From contig ONDU01000007.1 in NCBI GenBank assembly GCA_900316615.1, positions 1-46,666 on the forward strand: a DNA stretch of 46,666 bases, given 5' to 3'. The position numbers and the translations under genes were made by a program. This stretch comes from an uncultured Eubacteriales bacterium. Lineage in GTDB: Bacteria; Bacillota; Clostridia; Oscillospirales; Acutalibacteraceae. Positions 1 through 7,893 of the stretch are shown here, in pieces. The notes beneath the pieces were generated by a model that saw nothing but the letters and a program-made list of their open reading frames with translations, searched no databases and had not been told where the DNA came from. The stretch's first letter is position 1, and every line of letters starts with the position of its first letter.

Positions 1-104
1 CTTTTCTTTTGCATTTTTATTATTGCATAGTTTCATGCTGTTGTAATTCTTTTTTTAATTAGAATTATATTTTTTGATTAAATCAGTGTTTCCTTAATAT
101 CCCT

Positions 105-509
105 ATGGTTATACCCGGCATTAAACTGGGGCTTGCAAACATCGTTATTCTGTTTACGCTGTGTACCTGTTCAAAATCAGATGCTCTTTATGTGCTTATC
201 GGCAGATTGCTGCTTAATGCTTTATTGTTTGGCAATATATCTTCCCTGATGTATAGTGTATGCGGAGGTCTGCTGAGCTTTGCGGTGATGTGTCTTGCTA
301 TGGAATTTATTAAGCTTAAAACAACAGCGGCAAGTATTCTCGGAGGAATATCGCATAACATAGGACAACTGACTGTTGCCTGTCTTATGATGAATACCTC
401 CGCTGTGTGGGTATATCTTCCTTACCTTATTATTGGAGGTACATTAGCCGGTATGCTTAATGGTATGATGGTCAGAAAAATTTCTGCTCTGAAAATTTTT
501 CAAGCTTAG
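105..509 (+). pseudogene. Gx transporter family protein, 5'-truncated remnant
   Basis: The 134-residue frame matches the body of the small membrane Gx transporter family (also annotated as heptaprenyl diphosphate synthase component I-like), with the family signature VIPGIKLGLANIV at its very start and three or four hydrophobic helices. Family members are about 170 residues and begin with an extra helix of some 35 residues before this signature. Here the frame is closed by a TGA at 75-77, the only start is the ATG at 105, and no ribosome binding site precedes it. The upstream 100 bases are T-rich and do not look coding. I read it as a remnant that has lost its 5' end. Expression of a shortened protein cannot be excluded. 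Confidence 0.6.
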
Positions 510-597
510 CAGCTTTAAATTATATAATTTTACCTCATATTATGCTATAATTAAAAACAGATACAGAAGCTGTAAAAATAAGCAAGGAGGGCGTAGT

Positions 598-2190
598 ATG
601 GGAATTTATCTGAATCCGAATAATAAAAATTTTCAGAAAGCACTTAATTCAAAAATATACGTTGATAAAAGCGGATTGATAGAAGTCACCAATAAAAGGC
701 TTAATACAGAGAATTACAGTATGTGTGTCAGCCGTCCGAGAAGATTTGGAAAATCTGTAAATCTTGCTATGTTATCGGCTTATTACAGCAAAGGCTGTGA
801 CAGTAAAGAATTGTTTGACAGTCTTTTTATTGCAAAGAACGAAGATTATCTGAAACACCTGAATAAATATAATGTAATTTATATCAATATGCAGGATTTT
901 TTAAGTAACAGCGAAAATATTAAAGAGATGCTGCTGCTTATAAGAAAAATCATTTTAAAAGACTTTAAAAAAGAGTATCCTGATGTGGATTGGGACATAA
1001 ATACAGGACTATCCTTTCATTTCAGTGAATTTTATGAAATAACAAATATCCCGTTTGTTATCTTAATTGATGGATGGGACTGTGTTATGCGTGAGCATAT
1101 GAATAATAAGGAATCGCAGAAAATTTATCTTGATTTTCTCCGCAGCTGGTTAAAAGACAAAAGTTATGTCGCATTAGCTTATATGACAGGCATTCTGCCT
1201 ATCAAGAAATACGGAACTCATTCGGCACTGAATATGTTTGATGAATATTCTATGCTGGGTTCCCGCGGAATAGAAAATTATACAGGCTTTACAGATAATG
1301 AGGTTTCGGAGCTTTGTCGGGAATATGGAATCAGCTTTGAGCATATGAAAGCATGGTATGACGGTTATCGGCTTAATGGCACAGAATTATACTGTCCTCG
1401 TTCAGTTATAAAAGCGATTGACCTGCAGTCGTTTGGAGGTTACTGGACGGAAACAGAAACCTATGAGGCACTGGCGAAATATATTGCGATGAACTTTGAC
1501 GGTCTGCAGGATACAATAAAGAAATTGTTGGCAGGGCAGCCGCAGCCGGTAGTTACAAGAACCTTTACTAATGATATGGTAACATTTACGGGTAAAAATG
1601 ATATTCTGACATTGCTGATTCATCTCGGCTATCTAGGATATAATTCTGATGATAAAACGGTATATATTCCCAACAAGGAAATTGCAGATGAATTTGTTAT
1701 CAGTATGGAAGCAACGGGCTTGTGGAAAGAAACAATCAAAGCGGTTATGCAGTCGAGAAAGCTCCTTGAGGATACGCTGAAATGTGACAGTGAAAGTGTC
1801 GCTGAAGCGATTGAAGAAATTCACGACAGCAACTCTTCCGTTATTAATTACAATAACGAACAGTCACTGAGATTTATTATTCTGATTGCATACTACTATG
1901 CGAAAGAACATTATGATATAGTTCAGGAGATGCCTGCGGGAAAAGGGTTTGCAGACATTATGTTCATTCCGAAGCCAAGAGCAAATACGGAAAAATATCC
2001 GCCTATGGTAGTAGAACTGAAGTGGGATTATTCTGCTGAAACGGCAATCAGGCAAATCAAAGAAAGAAGCTATTCTGAAAAACTCAAAAGCTTTGAGAAA
2101 GTATTGTTGGTGGGTATCAGCTATAAAAAGGATATAAGAGAAAACAAAAAGCACGAGTGTATCATTGAAGAATATAGAATTCAGGAATAA
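598..2190 (+). CDS. AAA-ATPase-like / PD-(D/E)XK nuclease fusion (DUF1703 type)
   Basis: This 530-residue protein has the two-domain layout of the AAA-ATPase-like family common in gut Firmicutes and Bacteroidetes. The N-terminal half carries a Walker A variant, RPRRFGKS, at residues 46-53, and the family block ALAYMTGILPIKKYGTHSAL follows near residue 195. The C-terminal domain has PD-(D/E)XK nuclease residues: Asp453 in FADIMF and Glu473-x-Lys475 in VVELKW. The start has a clear AAGGAGG site eight bases upstream. The expected Walker B segment IDEWD reads IDGWD (Gly159), so the catalytic glutamate appears lost although the frame is intact. The cellular role of the family is not established; defence or mobile-element functions have been proposed. 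It seems to be transcribed alone. Confidence 0.85.
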   Translation: MGIYLNPNNKNFQKALNSKIYVDKSGLIEVTNKRLNTENYSMCVSRPRRFGKSVNLAMLSAYYSKGCDSKELFDSLFIAKNEDYLKHLNKYNVIYINMQDFLSNSENIKEMLLLIRKIILKDFKKEYPDVDWDINTGLSFHFSEFYEITNIPFVILIDGWDCVMREHMNNKESQKIYLDFLRSWLKDKSYVALAYMTGILPIKKYGTHSALNMFDEYSMLGSRGIENYTGFTDNEVSELCREYGISFEHMKAWYDGYRLNGTELYCPRSVIKAIDLQSFGGYWTETETYEALAKYIAMNFDGLQDTIKKLLAGQPQPVVTRTFTNDMVTFTGKNDILTLLIHLGYLGYNSDDKTVYIPNKEIADEFVISMEATGLWKETIKAVMQSRKLLEDTLKCDSESVAEAIEEIHDSNSSVINYNNEQSLRFIILIAYYYAKEHYDIVQEMPAGKGFADIMFIPKPRANTEKYPPMVVELKWDYSAETAIRQIKERSYSEKLKSFEKVLLVGISYKKDIRENKKHECIIEEYRIQE

Positions 2191-2251
2191 TAATTTTGCA
2201 GTATTAAACTTAATTTTACAATGTCTTTTACATAGAGGGGATTTTAAGTTT

Positions 2252-2857
2252 ATGGAATTTAATGAAAAATTACAGGAGCTAAGGAAACAGAAGGGGCTTA
2301 CTCAGGAGGAGCTTGCAGAGATGCTTTATGTTTCCCGTGCCGCCGTTTCAAAATGGGAATCGGGCAGAGGTTATCCCAATATTGATTCACTGAAAGCAAT
2401 ATCAAAATTTTTTTCGGTATCCTTGGACGACTTGCTTTCAAGTGACGCAGTACTTACAATAGCGGAAGAAGAAAGCAGGGAAAGGGAAAAGCATTTCCGC
2501 AGTCTGGTTTTCGGACTGCTCGACTGTTGTGTATCGGTACTTCTTTTTCTCCCTTTTTTTGGTCAGAAAGCAGGAAATGCTGTTCAGGAGGTTTCGCTTA
2601 TCTCGCTGACAAAAATTGAAATGTATGTAAAAACAGCGTATCTGATTATTGTATTTGCTGTTATCGTATGTGGCATACTGCTGCTTGCGTTGCAGAATGT
2701 CAGAGCAAAATTCTGGATAAACAATAAAGATAAGATTTCGCTGGGACTGAGTGCGGCAGGTGTACTCATATTTACGGTCAGCTTACAGCCTTATGCCGCT
2801 GCATTTATGTTTGTATTTCTGGTTATAAAGGCGTTAATGCTTATAAAATGGGTATGA
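2252..2857 (+). CDS. Xre-family HTH regulator with C-terminal membrane helices
   Basis: The 201-residue protein starts with a Cro/C1-type helix-turn-helix (residues about 4-60: KLQELRKQKGLTQEELAEML, then VSRAAVSKWESGRGYPNIDSL). It continues through a charged linker into about four hydrophobic segments: residues about 86-99, 118-148, 160-178 and 180-200. That layout suggests a membrane-bound DNA-binding protein that may sense an envelope signal, which is inference. The start at 2252 is chosen because AGAGGGG lies ten bases before it. An in-frame ATG at 2165 would overlap the preceding gene and has no such site. The next gene, a PAP2 phosphatase, begins about 100 bases later and may be its target or co-transcribed partner. 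Confidence 0.8.
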   Translation: MEFNEKLQELRKQKGLTQEELAEMLYVSRAAVSKWESGRGYPNIDSLKAISKFFSVSLDDLLSSDAVLTIAEEESREREKHFRSLVFGLLDCCVSVLLFLPFFGQKAGNAVQEVSLISLTKIEMYVKTAYLIIVFAVIVCGILLLALQNVRAKFWINNKDKISLGLSAAGVLIFTVSLQPYAAAFMFVFLVIKALMLIKWV

Positions 2858-2963
2858 TACGAATGGTATCGCACATGTGACGCATAAATTCTTTATTTTA
2901 TTTGTCCGTCCTCTTAGAATGTAGTCAGGCAGAAGCCAATACATTTTAAAGGATTGATTGAAA

Positions 2964-3626
2964 ATGAAGAAAAAATTCAGAAAAAACATTTATGTAACAC
3001 TCGCTTTATTTTTGTTGTTTGTACTGTGGACATTGGCAATAAAGCTTATTGATGTTCAGCCGATAGGGCCGAACGGTTCGGAAGTGGGCTTTGCGGCCTT
3101 GAACGGATTTATTCACGATGTAACAGGCGTTCACATGGAGCTGTATATTATTACAGACTGGCTGGGGCTTGTTCCCGTGTTTGCTGCATTTGGCTTTGCA
3201 GTTCTGGGACTTGTACAGCTTATAAAAAGAAGAAGCTTTTTAAAGGTTGATTACAGCATACTCGTGCTTGGCGGATTTTATATTCTTGTTATTTCGGCAT
3301 ATATCTTATTTGAAATGCTTGCCGTAAATTACAGACCTGTTCTTATTGACGGTTATCTTGAAGCTTCTTATCCGTCATCTACAACCTTGCTTGTAATGTG
3401 CGTAATGCCTGCATCTGTTATGCAGCTTTATACACGTATAAAGAATAAAAATATCAGAAATATAATTTCTGTTGTTATTTATGCTTTTATGGCGTTTATA
3501 GTTATAGGAAGATTTGTTTCGGGAGTTCACTGGCTTACGGATATTGTAGGCGGAATTATATTAAGTGCAGGACTGGTTATGCTTTATTATTCCGTAAGCA
3601 GTTTAGACATAAAAATCAAGGAATAA
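2964..3626 (+). CDS. PAP2-family membrane phosphatase
   Basis: This 220-residue polytopic membrane protein carries the PAP2 phosphatase motifs in order: NYRPVL (motif 1 Arg-Pro) near residue 121, YPSSTT (motif 2) near 135, and GRFVSGVHWLTD (motif 3, with His and Asp) near 178. Motif 2 has Thr where the canonical PSGH has His, a form I associate with a clostridial subgroup. Members dephosphorylate lipid pyrophosphates such as undecaprenyl or phosphatidylglycerol phosphate at the membrane; the substrate here is unknown. Six hydrophobic segments are visible. The ATG at 2964 is preferred, with AAAGGA ten bases upstream, over a TTG six bases earlier. Confidence 0.85.
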   Translation: MKKKFRKNIYVTLALFLLFVLWTLAIKLIDVQPIGPNGSEVGFAALNGFIHDVTGVHMELYIITDWLGLVPVFAAFGFAVLGLVQLIKRRSFLKVDYSILVLGGFYILVISAYILFEMLAVNYRPVLIDGYLEASYPSSTTLLVMCVMPASVMQLYTRIKNKNIRNIISVVIYAFMAFIVIGRFVSGVHWLTDIVGGIILSAGLVMLYYSVSSLDIKIKE

Positions 3627-3674
3627 ACATAAAACGGATAATTTTAGCTTATGCAATTTTCAGGAGGGAAAAGG

Positions 3675-4106
3675 ATGTTTTCTTATGTATGGCCTATAGC
3701 ACTTGTGGTGCTGTCTAATATAGTGTATCAGATTTGTGCAAAATCCGTACCGGGAGGACTTAATCCTTTTGCGGCACTTGCTGTTACATATTCTGTAGGA
3801 GCGGCTGCAAGCGTGATACTTTATTATGCTTTGAATAAAAACGCAGATATATTTAAGGAGTTCGGCAATTTGAACTGGGCACCGTTTGTGCTTGGATTTG
3901 TAATTGTAGGCTTGGAGGTAGGTTTTATTTATGCTTACAAAGCAGGCTGGACTGTCAGTACAGCTTCGCTTGTACAGGGAAGTGTTCTTGCAGCAGCGTT
4001 GATTTTTGTTGGCTGGCTGCTTTTTAAAGAGGAAATTACATGGAATAAGCTTGTTGGTGTTGCTATATGTCTGGTTGGACTGTTTTTTATTAATTATAAG
4101 TTCTGA
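3675..4106 (+). CDS. EamA/DMT-family small transporter
   Basis: A 143-residue protein with four or five hydrophobic helices, resembling half-size members of the drug/metabolite transporter superfamily (EamA). Supporting features are the end pattern GWLLFKEEITWNKLVGVAICLVG, with a charged turn before the last helix, and the middle segment VSTASLVQGSVLAAALIFVGW. Half-size members normally work as dimers; the substrate is unknown. The start at 3675 follows an excellent GGAGG site eight bases upstream. An in-frame ATG at 3651 has none. It follows the PAP2 gene by 48 bases and precedes another small membrane protein by 65, so these probably share a transcript. Confidence 0.75.
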   Translation: MFSYVWPIALVVLSNIVYQICAKSVPGGLNPFAALAVTYSVGAAASVILYYALNKNADIFKEFGNLNWAPFVLGFVIVGLEVGFIYAYKAGWTVSTASLVQGSVLAAALIFVGWLLFKEEITWNKLVGVAICLVGLFFINYKF

Positions 4107-4171
4107 TTTATTGACTTTTTATTATTCGTGTGCTAAACTACGAGGGCAAATGCAAAATCAGGAGGCTTATT

Positions 4172-4498
4172 ATGAAAAAGTACGTAAAGGAAATAATCAT
4201 ATTGTTGGTACAATCAGCGGTGTTTTATTTGGTTCCGCTGTTCGGAATGACTGATAATCCTATGGGAATGGTACTGTTAATAGTACTTCTTACATTAGGT
4301 TTATCGCTGATACTGGGTGCGGTATCAAAAGAAAAGATAAAATACTTATATCCTGTAATTATTTCGGTCTTGTTTATTCCGTCAGTTTTCATATATTACA
4401 ATGAAACGGCATTGGTTCATGCAATCTGGTATCTTGTTGTTTCGTTGGTTGGTGTTGCAATAGGAACAGTAATAAATAAGGCTGTCAGCAAGGAATAA
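4172..4498 (+). CDS. Small conserved membrane protein, function unknown
   Basis: A 108-residue protein with four hydrophobic segments: residues about 6-24, 30-50, 57-72 and 82-102. Short charged turns separate them, such as SKEKIKY. I do not recognise a characterised family; similar hypothetical proteins occur in Clostridia. The start at 4172 has GGAGG six bases upstream, which excludes the in-frame ATG at 4130. It is the last gene of a left-end plus-strand group of membrane genes and is followed directly by an inverted repeat that can act as a terminator. Confidence 0.7.
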   Translation: MKKYVKEIIILLVQSAVFYLVPLFGMTDNPMGMVLLIVLLTLGLSLILGAVSKEKIKYLYPVIISVLFIPSVFIYYNETALVHAIWYLVVSLVGVAIGTVINKAVSKE

Positions 4499-4503
4499 AT
4501 TTT

Positions 4504-4555
4504 CAGAGCGTCCTTAGGCTTGCCGCTTAAAGACGCTCTGCGTTATTTTACTTTT
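4504..4555 (+). terminator. Rho-independent terminator between convergent genes
   Basis: Perfect nine-base arms CAGAGCGTC (4504-4512) and GACGCTCTG (4532-4540), followed on the plus strand by a T-rich tail. It sits six bases after the last plus-strand gene and just before the end of the convergent ispE gene. Confidence 0.7.
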
Positions 4556-4558
4556 ATT

Positions 4559-5464
4559 TTATTCAGTTTTACAGCCTGTACCGCATACTTTTGTTATACA
4601 GACATCTTCGCAGGTTTCTTTCAGAGAAGCTGCGGAAGCTTCTGCCTGTTGAGGATTTGTGAAGAAGCCGTATACTGTAGGGCCGCTTCCGCTCATAACA
4701 GCTTTAATACAGCCGTACTTGTTCATAGTGTTCTTTATATTCTGAACATCTTCGAGATTGAGCAGACTGTCAAAATCGTTATATAAGCTGTCAAAAAAGG
4801 CGGTTTCACTTTCATTCATAAGAGCTTCTATAAGAGACTTGCTGTGTATATTTTCCGAAAACGGTCTGCTGTCGGCTTTTCTGTATGCTTCGGGGGTTGA
4901 TACGTTTATCGGAGGCTTGCAGAGTACAACAAAGTATTTATCAAGCTTAAAGCTGTGTTCTATTTTTTGCAGGTCTGTACCTATACCCGTAGCGAGCATT
5001 GTACCGCCGTAAAGACAGAAAGGAACATCTGCACCAATTTCAGCGGCAATTTCGGAAAGCTCGTCAGTAGAAAGCTTTGTATCATACAGCTTGTTCAAAG
5101 CCACGAGAACTCCTGCACCGTCAGTACTTCCTCCGGCAAGACCAGCCTGAGACGGAATATTTTTCCTGATAGTTATATCCACGCTACAGACTATACCGCA
5201 CTTTTCCGCAAAAAGCTCTGCCGCCTTATAAGCGGTATTTCTTTTATCGCAGGGAATATTTTCTTTATTGCAGTAAATATTTATGACGCTTTTGCTTTTC
5301 CCAAAGGTCTCTTTTTTTTCGACTGTTATTTCATCGTACAGACCTACAGACTGCATAACCATATCAACCGTATGATAGCCGTTCGGAAGCTTTCCTGTTA
5401 TATCAAGAGTAAGGTTTATTTTAGCAGGAGCGAGAACCTTTATTATTGAAGAATTGTTTTCCAC
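4559..5464 (-). CDS. ispE: 4-diphosphocytidyl-2-C-methyl-D-erythritol kinase
   Basis: IspE phosphorylates CDP-methylerythritol in the non-mevalonate (MEP) isoprenoid pathway, in the cytoplasm. The 301-residue length is usual. GHMP kinase motifs are visible: PAKINLTLDI near residue 13, NGYHTVDMVMQS near 28, the ATP-binding loop PSQAGLAGGSTDGAG at 104-118, and the C-terminal MSGSGPTVYGFF. The start is GTG at 5464, directly abutting the TAA stop of the upstream aminotransferase (TAAGTG), with AGAGGG inside that gene's end, so translation is probably coupled. It is the last gene of the minus-strand operon nitroreductase, Lrp, aminotransferase, ispE. Linking ispE to an amino-acid operon has no obvious metabolic logic. 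Confidence 0.93.
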   Translation of the reverse strand: MENNSSIIKVLAPAKINLTLDITGKLPNGYHTVDMVMQSVGLYDEITVEKKETFGKSKSVINIYCNKENIPCDKRNTAYKAAELFAEKCGIVCSVDITIRKNIPSQAGLAGGSTDGAGVLVALNKLYDTKLSTDELSEIAAEIGADVPFCLYGGTMLATGIGTDLQKIEHSFKLDKYFVVLCKPPINVSTPEAYRKADSRPFSENIHSKSLIEALMNESETAFFDSLYNDFDSLLNLEDVQNIKNTMNKYGCIKAVMSGSGPTVYGFFTNPQQAEASAASLKETCEDVCITKVCGTGCKTE

Positions 5465-6646
5465 TTATTTACCCTCTTTAAGTTCGTTGATAAAGCTTTC
5501 CACTCTGTTTAAAGCCTCTTTTATATGCTTTACGGAAAATGAGTATGAAACTCTTACAAAGCCCTCGCCGCTGTCACCGAAAGCGTTGCCGGGAACTACG
5601 GCTACACTTTTGGATTTCAGAAGTCTTGTGCAAAATTCCTCTGAGCTTAGGCCTGTACTTTTTATACAGGGAAAGGCATAGAAAGCACCCTCGGGCTCAA
5701 AGCAGCCTAAGCCCATTTCCCTGAAGCGTCTTACAACGAGCCTTCTTCTCATATCGTACTCATCACGCATTTTTTCAATATCCCTGTCGCCGTGCTTCAA
5801 GGCTTCTATAGCGGCATACTGTGCAGTAGTGGGGGCACTCATAATTGCAAACTGGTGAAGCTTTACCATAGCGTCTGTTACAGGCTTGGGAGCAAGAGAA
5901 TATCCCAGACGCCAGCCTGTCATTGAATATGATTTTGAAAAGCCGCTTACAACTACTGTTCTTTCCTTCATACCCTCTATTGACGCAAAGGAAATATGTT
6001 TTTTATTGTTATATGTAAGCTCTGCATAGATTTCGTCTGAAATTACAAAGAGATTGTGTTTACGGACGATTTCTGCAATTTTTTCAAGCTCAGCTTTTTC
6101 CATTATAGCACCTGTGGGGTTGTTGGGGTAGGGCAGAACGAGAAGTCTTGATTTTGATGTTATAACCTTTTCCAAAAGCTCAGGTACAAGCTTGAAATTG
6201 TCCTCCTCTCTTGTTTCGACAACCACGGGAATGCCGTCAGCCATACGCACGAGGGGATCATAGCAGACAAATGACGGCTGAGGGATAAGAACCTCGTCAC
6301 CCTCATTTATAAGACATCTCATAGCAAGGTCTATTGCCTCAGAGCCGCCAACGGTAACAATACATTCATTGTCACCGTTATAGCTTACATTGTACTTTCT
6401 CAGAAAAAAGCTGCATATTTCGTGTCTGAGCTTGGTAAGCCCCTTGTTTGAGGTGTATTTTGTATTTCCCTGCTGTAAAGAGATTATACCTGCCTCTCGT
6501 ACATGCCATGGAGTATTGAAGTCAGGCTCGCCGATACTCAGGGATATAACGTTATCCATTTCGCTTGCAATATCAAAGAATTTTCTTATTCCGGAGGGTT
6601 TTATCTGTTTGATTTTATCGTTTATTATGCTGTTGTAGTCAATCAC
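5465..6646 (-). CDS. PLP-dependent class I/II aminotransferase
   Basis: A 393-residue fold-type I aminotransferase of the aspartate/aromatic type. The cofactor-binding lysine is Lys238 in SGFSKSYSMTGWRLGY. The PLP pyridine-binding Asp204 is in ISDEIY, and the substrate Arg motif lies in the C-terminal VRVSYS. PNNPTG near residue 174 is typical. The exact substrate cannot be told from sequence. The start is GTG at 6646, overlapping by four bases (GTGA) the stop of the Lrp-type regulator upstream. The pairing of an Lrp/AsnC regulator with an aminotransferase suggests amino-acid-responsive control of this operon. Confidence 0.92.
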   Translation of the reverse strand: MIDYNSIINDKIKQIKPSGIRKFFDIASEMDNVISLSIGEPDFNTPWHVREAGIISLQQGNTKYTSNKGLTKLRHEICSFFLRKYNVSYNGDNECIVTVGGSEAIDLAMRCLINEGDEVLIPQPSFVCYDPLVRMADGIPVVVETREEDNFKLVPELLEKVITSKSRLLVLPYPNNPTGAIMEKAELEKIAEIVRKHNLFVISDEIYAELTYNNKKHISFASIEGMKERTVVVSGFSKSYSMTGWRLGYSLAPKPVTDAMVKLHQFAIMSAPTTAQYAAIEALKHGDRDIEKMRDEYDMRRRLVVRRFREMGLGCFEPEGAFYAFPCIKSTGLSSEEFCTRLLKSKSVAVVPGNAFGDSGEGFVRVSYSFSVKHIKEALNRVESFINELKEGK

Positions 6647-7125
6647 AATATAATGCTCCTTTTATCTTCCTGATCTTCCTCATCAAATATAATAATACCG
6701 CTCTCCTTATATGTTCGCAGCTGAAAATGAGTATTTGTGGCAAGTACGCCGTCAAGCGTTGAAAGTCTTTTGGCAACAAACATAGCTATTTCGGTAACGT
6801 TTTCGCCGTTGACCCTTACCATCAGGTCGAAAGAGCCTGCCATAAGGTATACGTTTTCCACTTCTTCAAAAGCCATAACCTGCTTTGCGATTTCGTCAAA
6901 GCCTGTATCCTTTTTGGGAGTTACTTTTAATTCGATAAATGCGGTTGCACCTGCATCTTTAACCTTATCGTAGTCTATAACAGCTCTGTAGCCTCTTATT
7001 ATGCCGTCCTGCTCATACTGTTTTATCTGCTTTTCGACATAATCCTCGGGTTCGTTAATCATTGCGGCAATTTCTCCGTAAGAAAGATTGCTGTTTTCCT
7101 TTAAAATATTCAAAATCTTATCCAT
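6643..7125 (-). CDS. Lrp/AsnC-family transcriptional regulator
   Basis: This 160-residue protein has an N-terminal winged helix-turn-helix (residues about 3-50: LSYGEIAAMINEPEDYVEKQI) and a C-terminal RAM/AsnC ligand-binding domain (about 65-145: AFIELKVTP, then VENVYLMAGSFDLMVRV). The family senses amino acids and assembles as dimers to hexadecamers. The ATG at 7125 is chosen because AAGGAG lies eleven bases upstream. A GTG at 7137 would overlap that site. Its first codons overlap the end of the nitroreductase frame by eight bases, and its own stop overlaps the aminotransferase start, so it is translationally linked both ways. Confidence 0.9.
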   Translation of the reverse strand: MDKILNILKENSNLSYGEIAAMINEPEDYVEKQIKQYEQDGIIRGYRAVIDYDKVKDAGATAFIELKVTPKKDTGFDEIAKQVMAFEEVENVYLMAGSFDLMVRVNGENVTEIAMFVAKRLSTLDGVLATNTHFQLRTYKESGIIIFDEEDQEDKRSIIL

Positions 7126-7747
7126 ATTCAGTTTCACTCCTTAGTGTATTAGAGTTTAAGGGCTTTGCCCTTAAAAATCCCACCAAAGGCTCTGCCTTTG
7201 GAAACCGCAAGGGCTCTGCCCTTGACCCGCAGGGCTCTGCCCTTGACCCGCAAGCCTTTGAAAAGGCTTGACCTAAACTTGGATAACCTACAACGCAGTG
7301 ACCTATGCCCTCATAGTCGCCGTTTATGCCCAAATCAGCGAGAAGCTTTTTATACTCGTCCGTTTCAAATTCCTGCTTTGCCCTGTGAATCCAACAGCTG
7401 CCAAGTCCCAGAGTATATGCCGCCAGCATCATATTTCCCATAACAAGACTGCCGTCATAAATTCCCGTAGGCCAGTTTTTATCCGCAAGGACTATCAGAA
7501 CAACAGGAGCATTATAGAACGGGTCAAAGCCCTCAGCCCAGCCGCCTATCTTACGGTTTGCCTCCGAAAGCTTATCTCTGAGTTCTTTATTGGTTACGGC
7601 TATTGTTATAACTGCCTGCTGATTTCTTCCGCTTGCCGCATACAAGCCTGCCTTTATGATTTCGTCTATAGCTTCTTTGGGCACCATATCGCTTTTAAAT
7701 TTGCGGATACTTCTTCTTTCAAGCATAGCTTTTATTATATCGTTCAT
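7118..7747 (-). CDS. Nitroreductase-family protein with repeat-encoded C-terminal tail
   Basis: Residues 1 to about 155 are an ordinary FMN-dependent nitroreductase-fold protein: MLERRSIRKF near residue 8, AASGRNQQ near 37, and GNMMLAAYTLGLGSCWIHRA near 105. Family members then end with about 15 more residues after (V)LGY. Here, right after VVGYP, the frame enters a hairpin-rich repeat (7154-7278) and continues open for about 50 residues of low-complexity sequence (GSRAEP, KAEPLV, RAKPLN), stopping only inside the Lrp start region. The original C-terminal tail, which often helps form the FMN site or dimer, is not found downstream. The start at 7747 follows a weak AAAGG site. The protein may still fold; its activity is uncertain. 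Confidence 0.8.
   Translation of the reverse strand: MNDIIKAMLERRSIRKFKSDMVPKEAIDEIIKAGLYAASGRNQQAVITIAVTNKELRDKLSEANRKIGGWAEGFDPFYNAPVVLIVLADKNWPTGIYDGSLVMGNMMLAAYTLGLGSCWIHRAKQEFETDEYKKLLADLGINGDYEGIGHCVVGYPSLGQAFSKACGSRAEPCGSRAEPLRFPKAEPLVGFLRAKPLNSNTLRSETEYG
7154..7278 (-). repeat. Hairpin-rich dispersed repeat, copy A (longest)
   Basis: Read on the minus strand it begins GTTTAGGTCAAGCC and ends AAGCCCTTAAAC, as in copies B (10170) and C (34918). It contains five consecutive short palindromes, most with AGGGCAGAGCCCT-like stems. Two are near-identical tandem units that B and C do not have. It lies inside the 3' end of the nitroreductase frame and is translated. Confidence 0.85.
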
Positions 7748-7825
7748 TTTTATACCAGCCTTTCTTAAAGTATTCAAGAATACACATACATTATATACTA
7801 AAAACTTCAAACTGTCTACAACAGG

Positions 7826-7854
7826 TTGAATAACAATTAAGTTTGTGTTAAAAT
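7826..7854 (+). promoter_or_regulatory. Sigma-A promoter of the pseudouridine synthase gene
   Basis: TTGAAT, 17-base spacer, TAAAAT, ending 39 bases before the start codon at 7894. It lies in the 146-base gap between divergent genes. Confidence 0.65.
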
Positions 7855-7893
7855 CTTATATCATACAAAATAAGATGTTGTAAAAGAGGCTTT

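Noticed and set aside
2858-2957. A small GATAC/GTATC hairpin after the Xre gene as a terminator
   Set aside because: The stem is only five base pairs and has no T run.
7154-7278. CRISPR-like array because of repeated units
   Set aside because: The units are palindromic, directly adjacent and without unique spacers, and no cas genes are near.
7165-7443. A plus-strand frame of 92 codons across repeat copy A
   Set aside because: It is the complement of the palindromic repeat and the nitroreductase gene, with no ribosome site.
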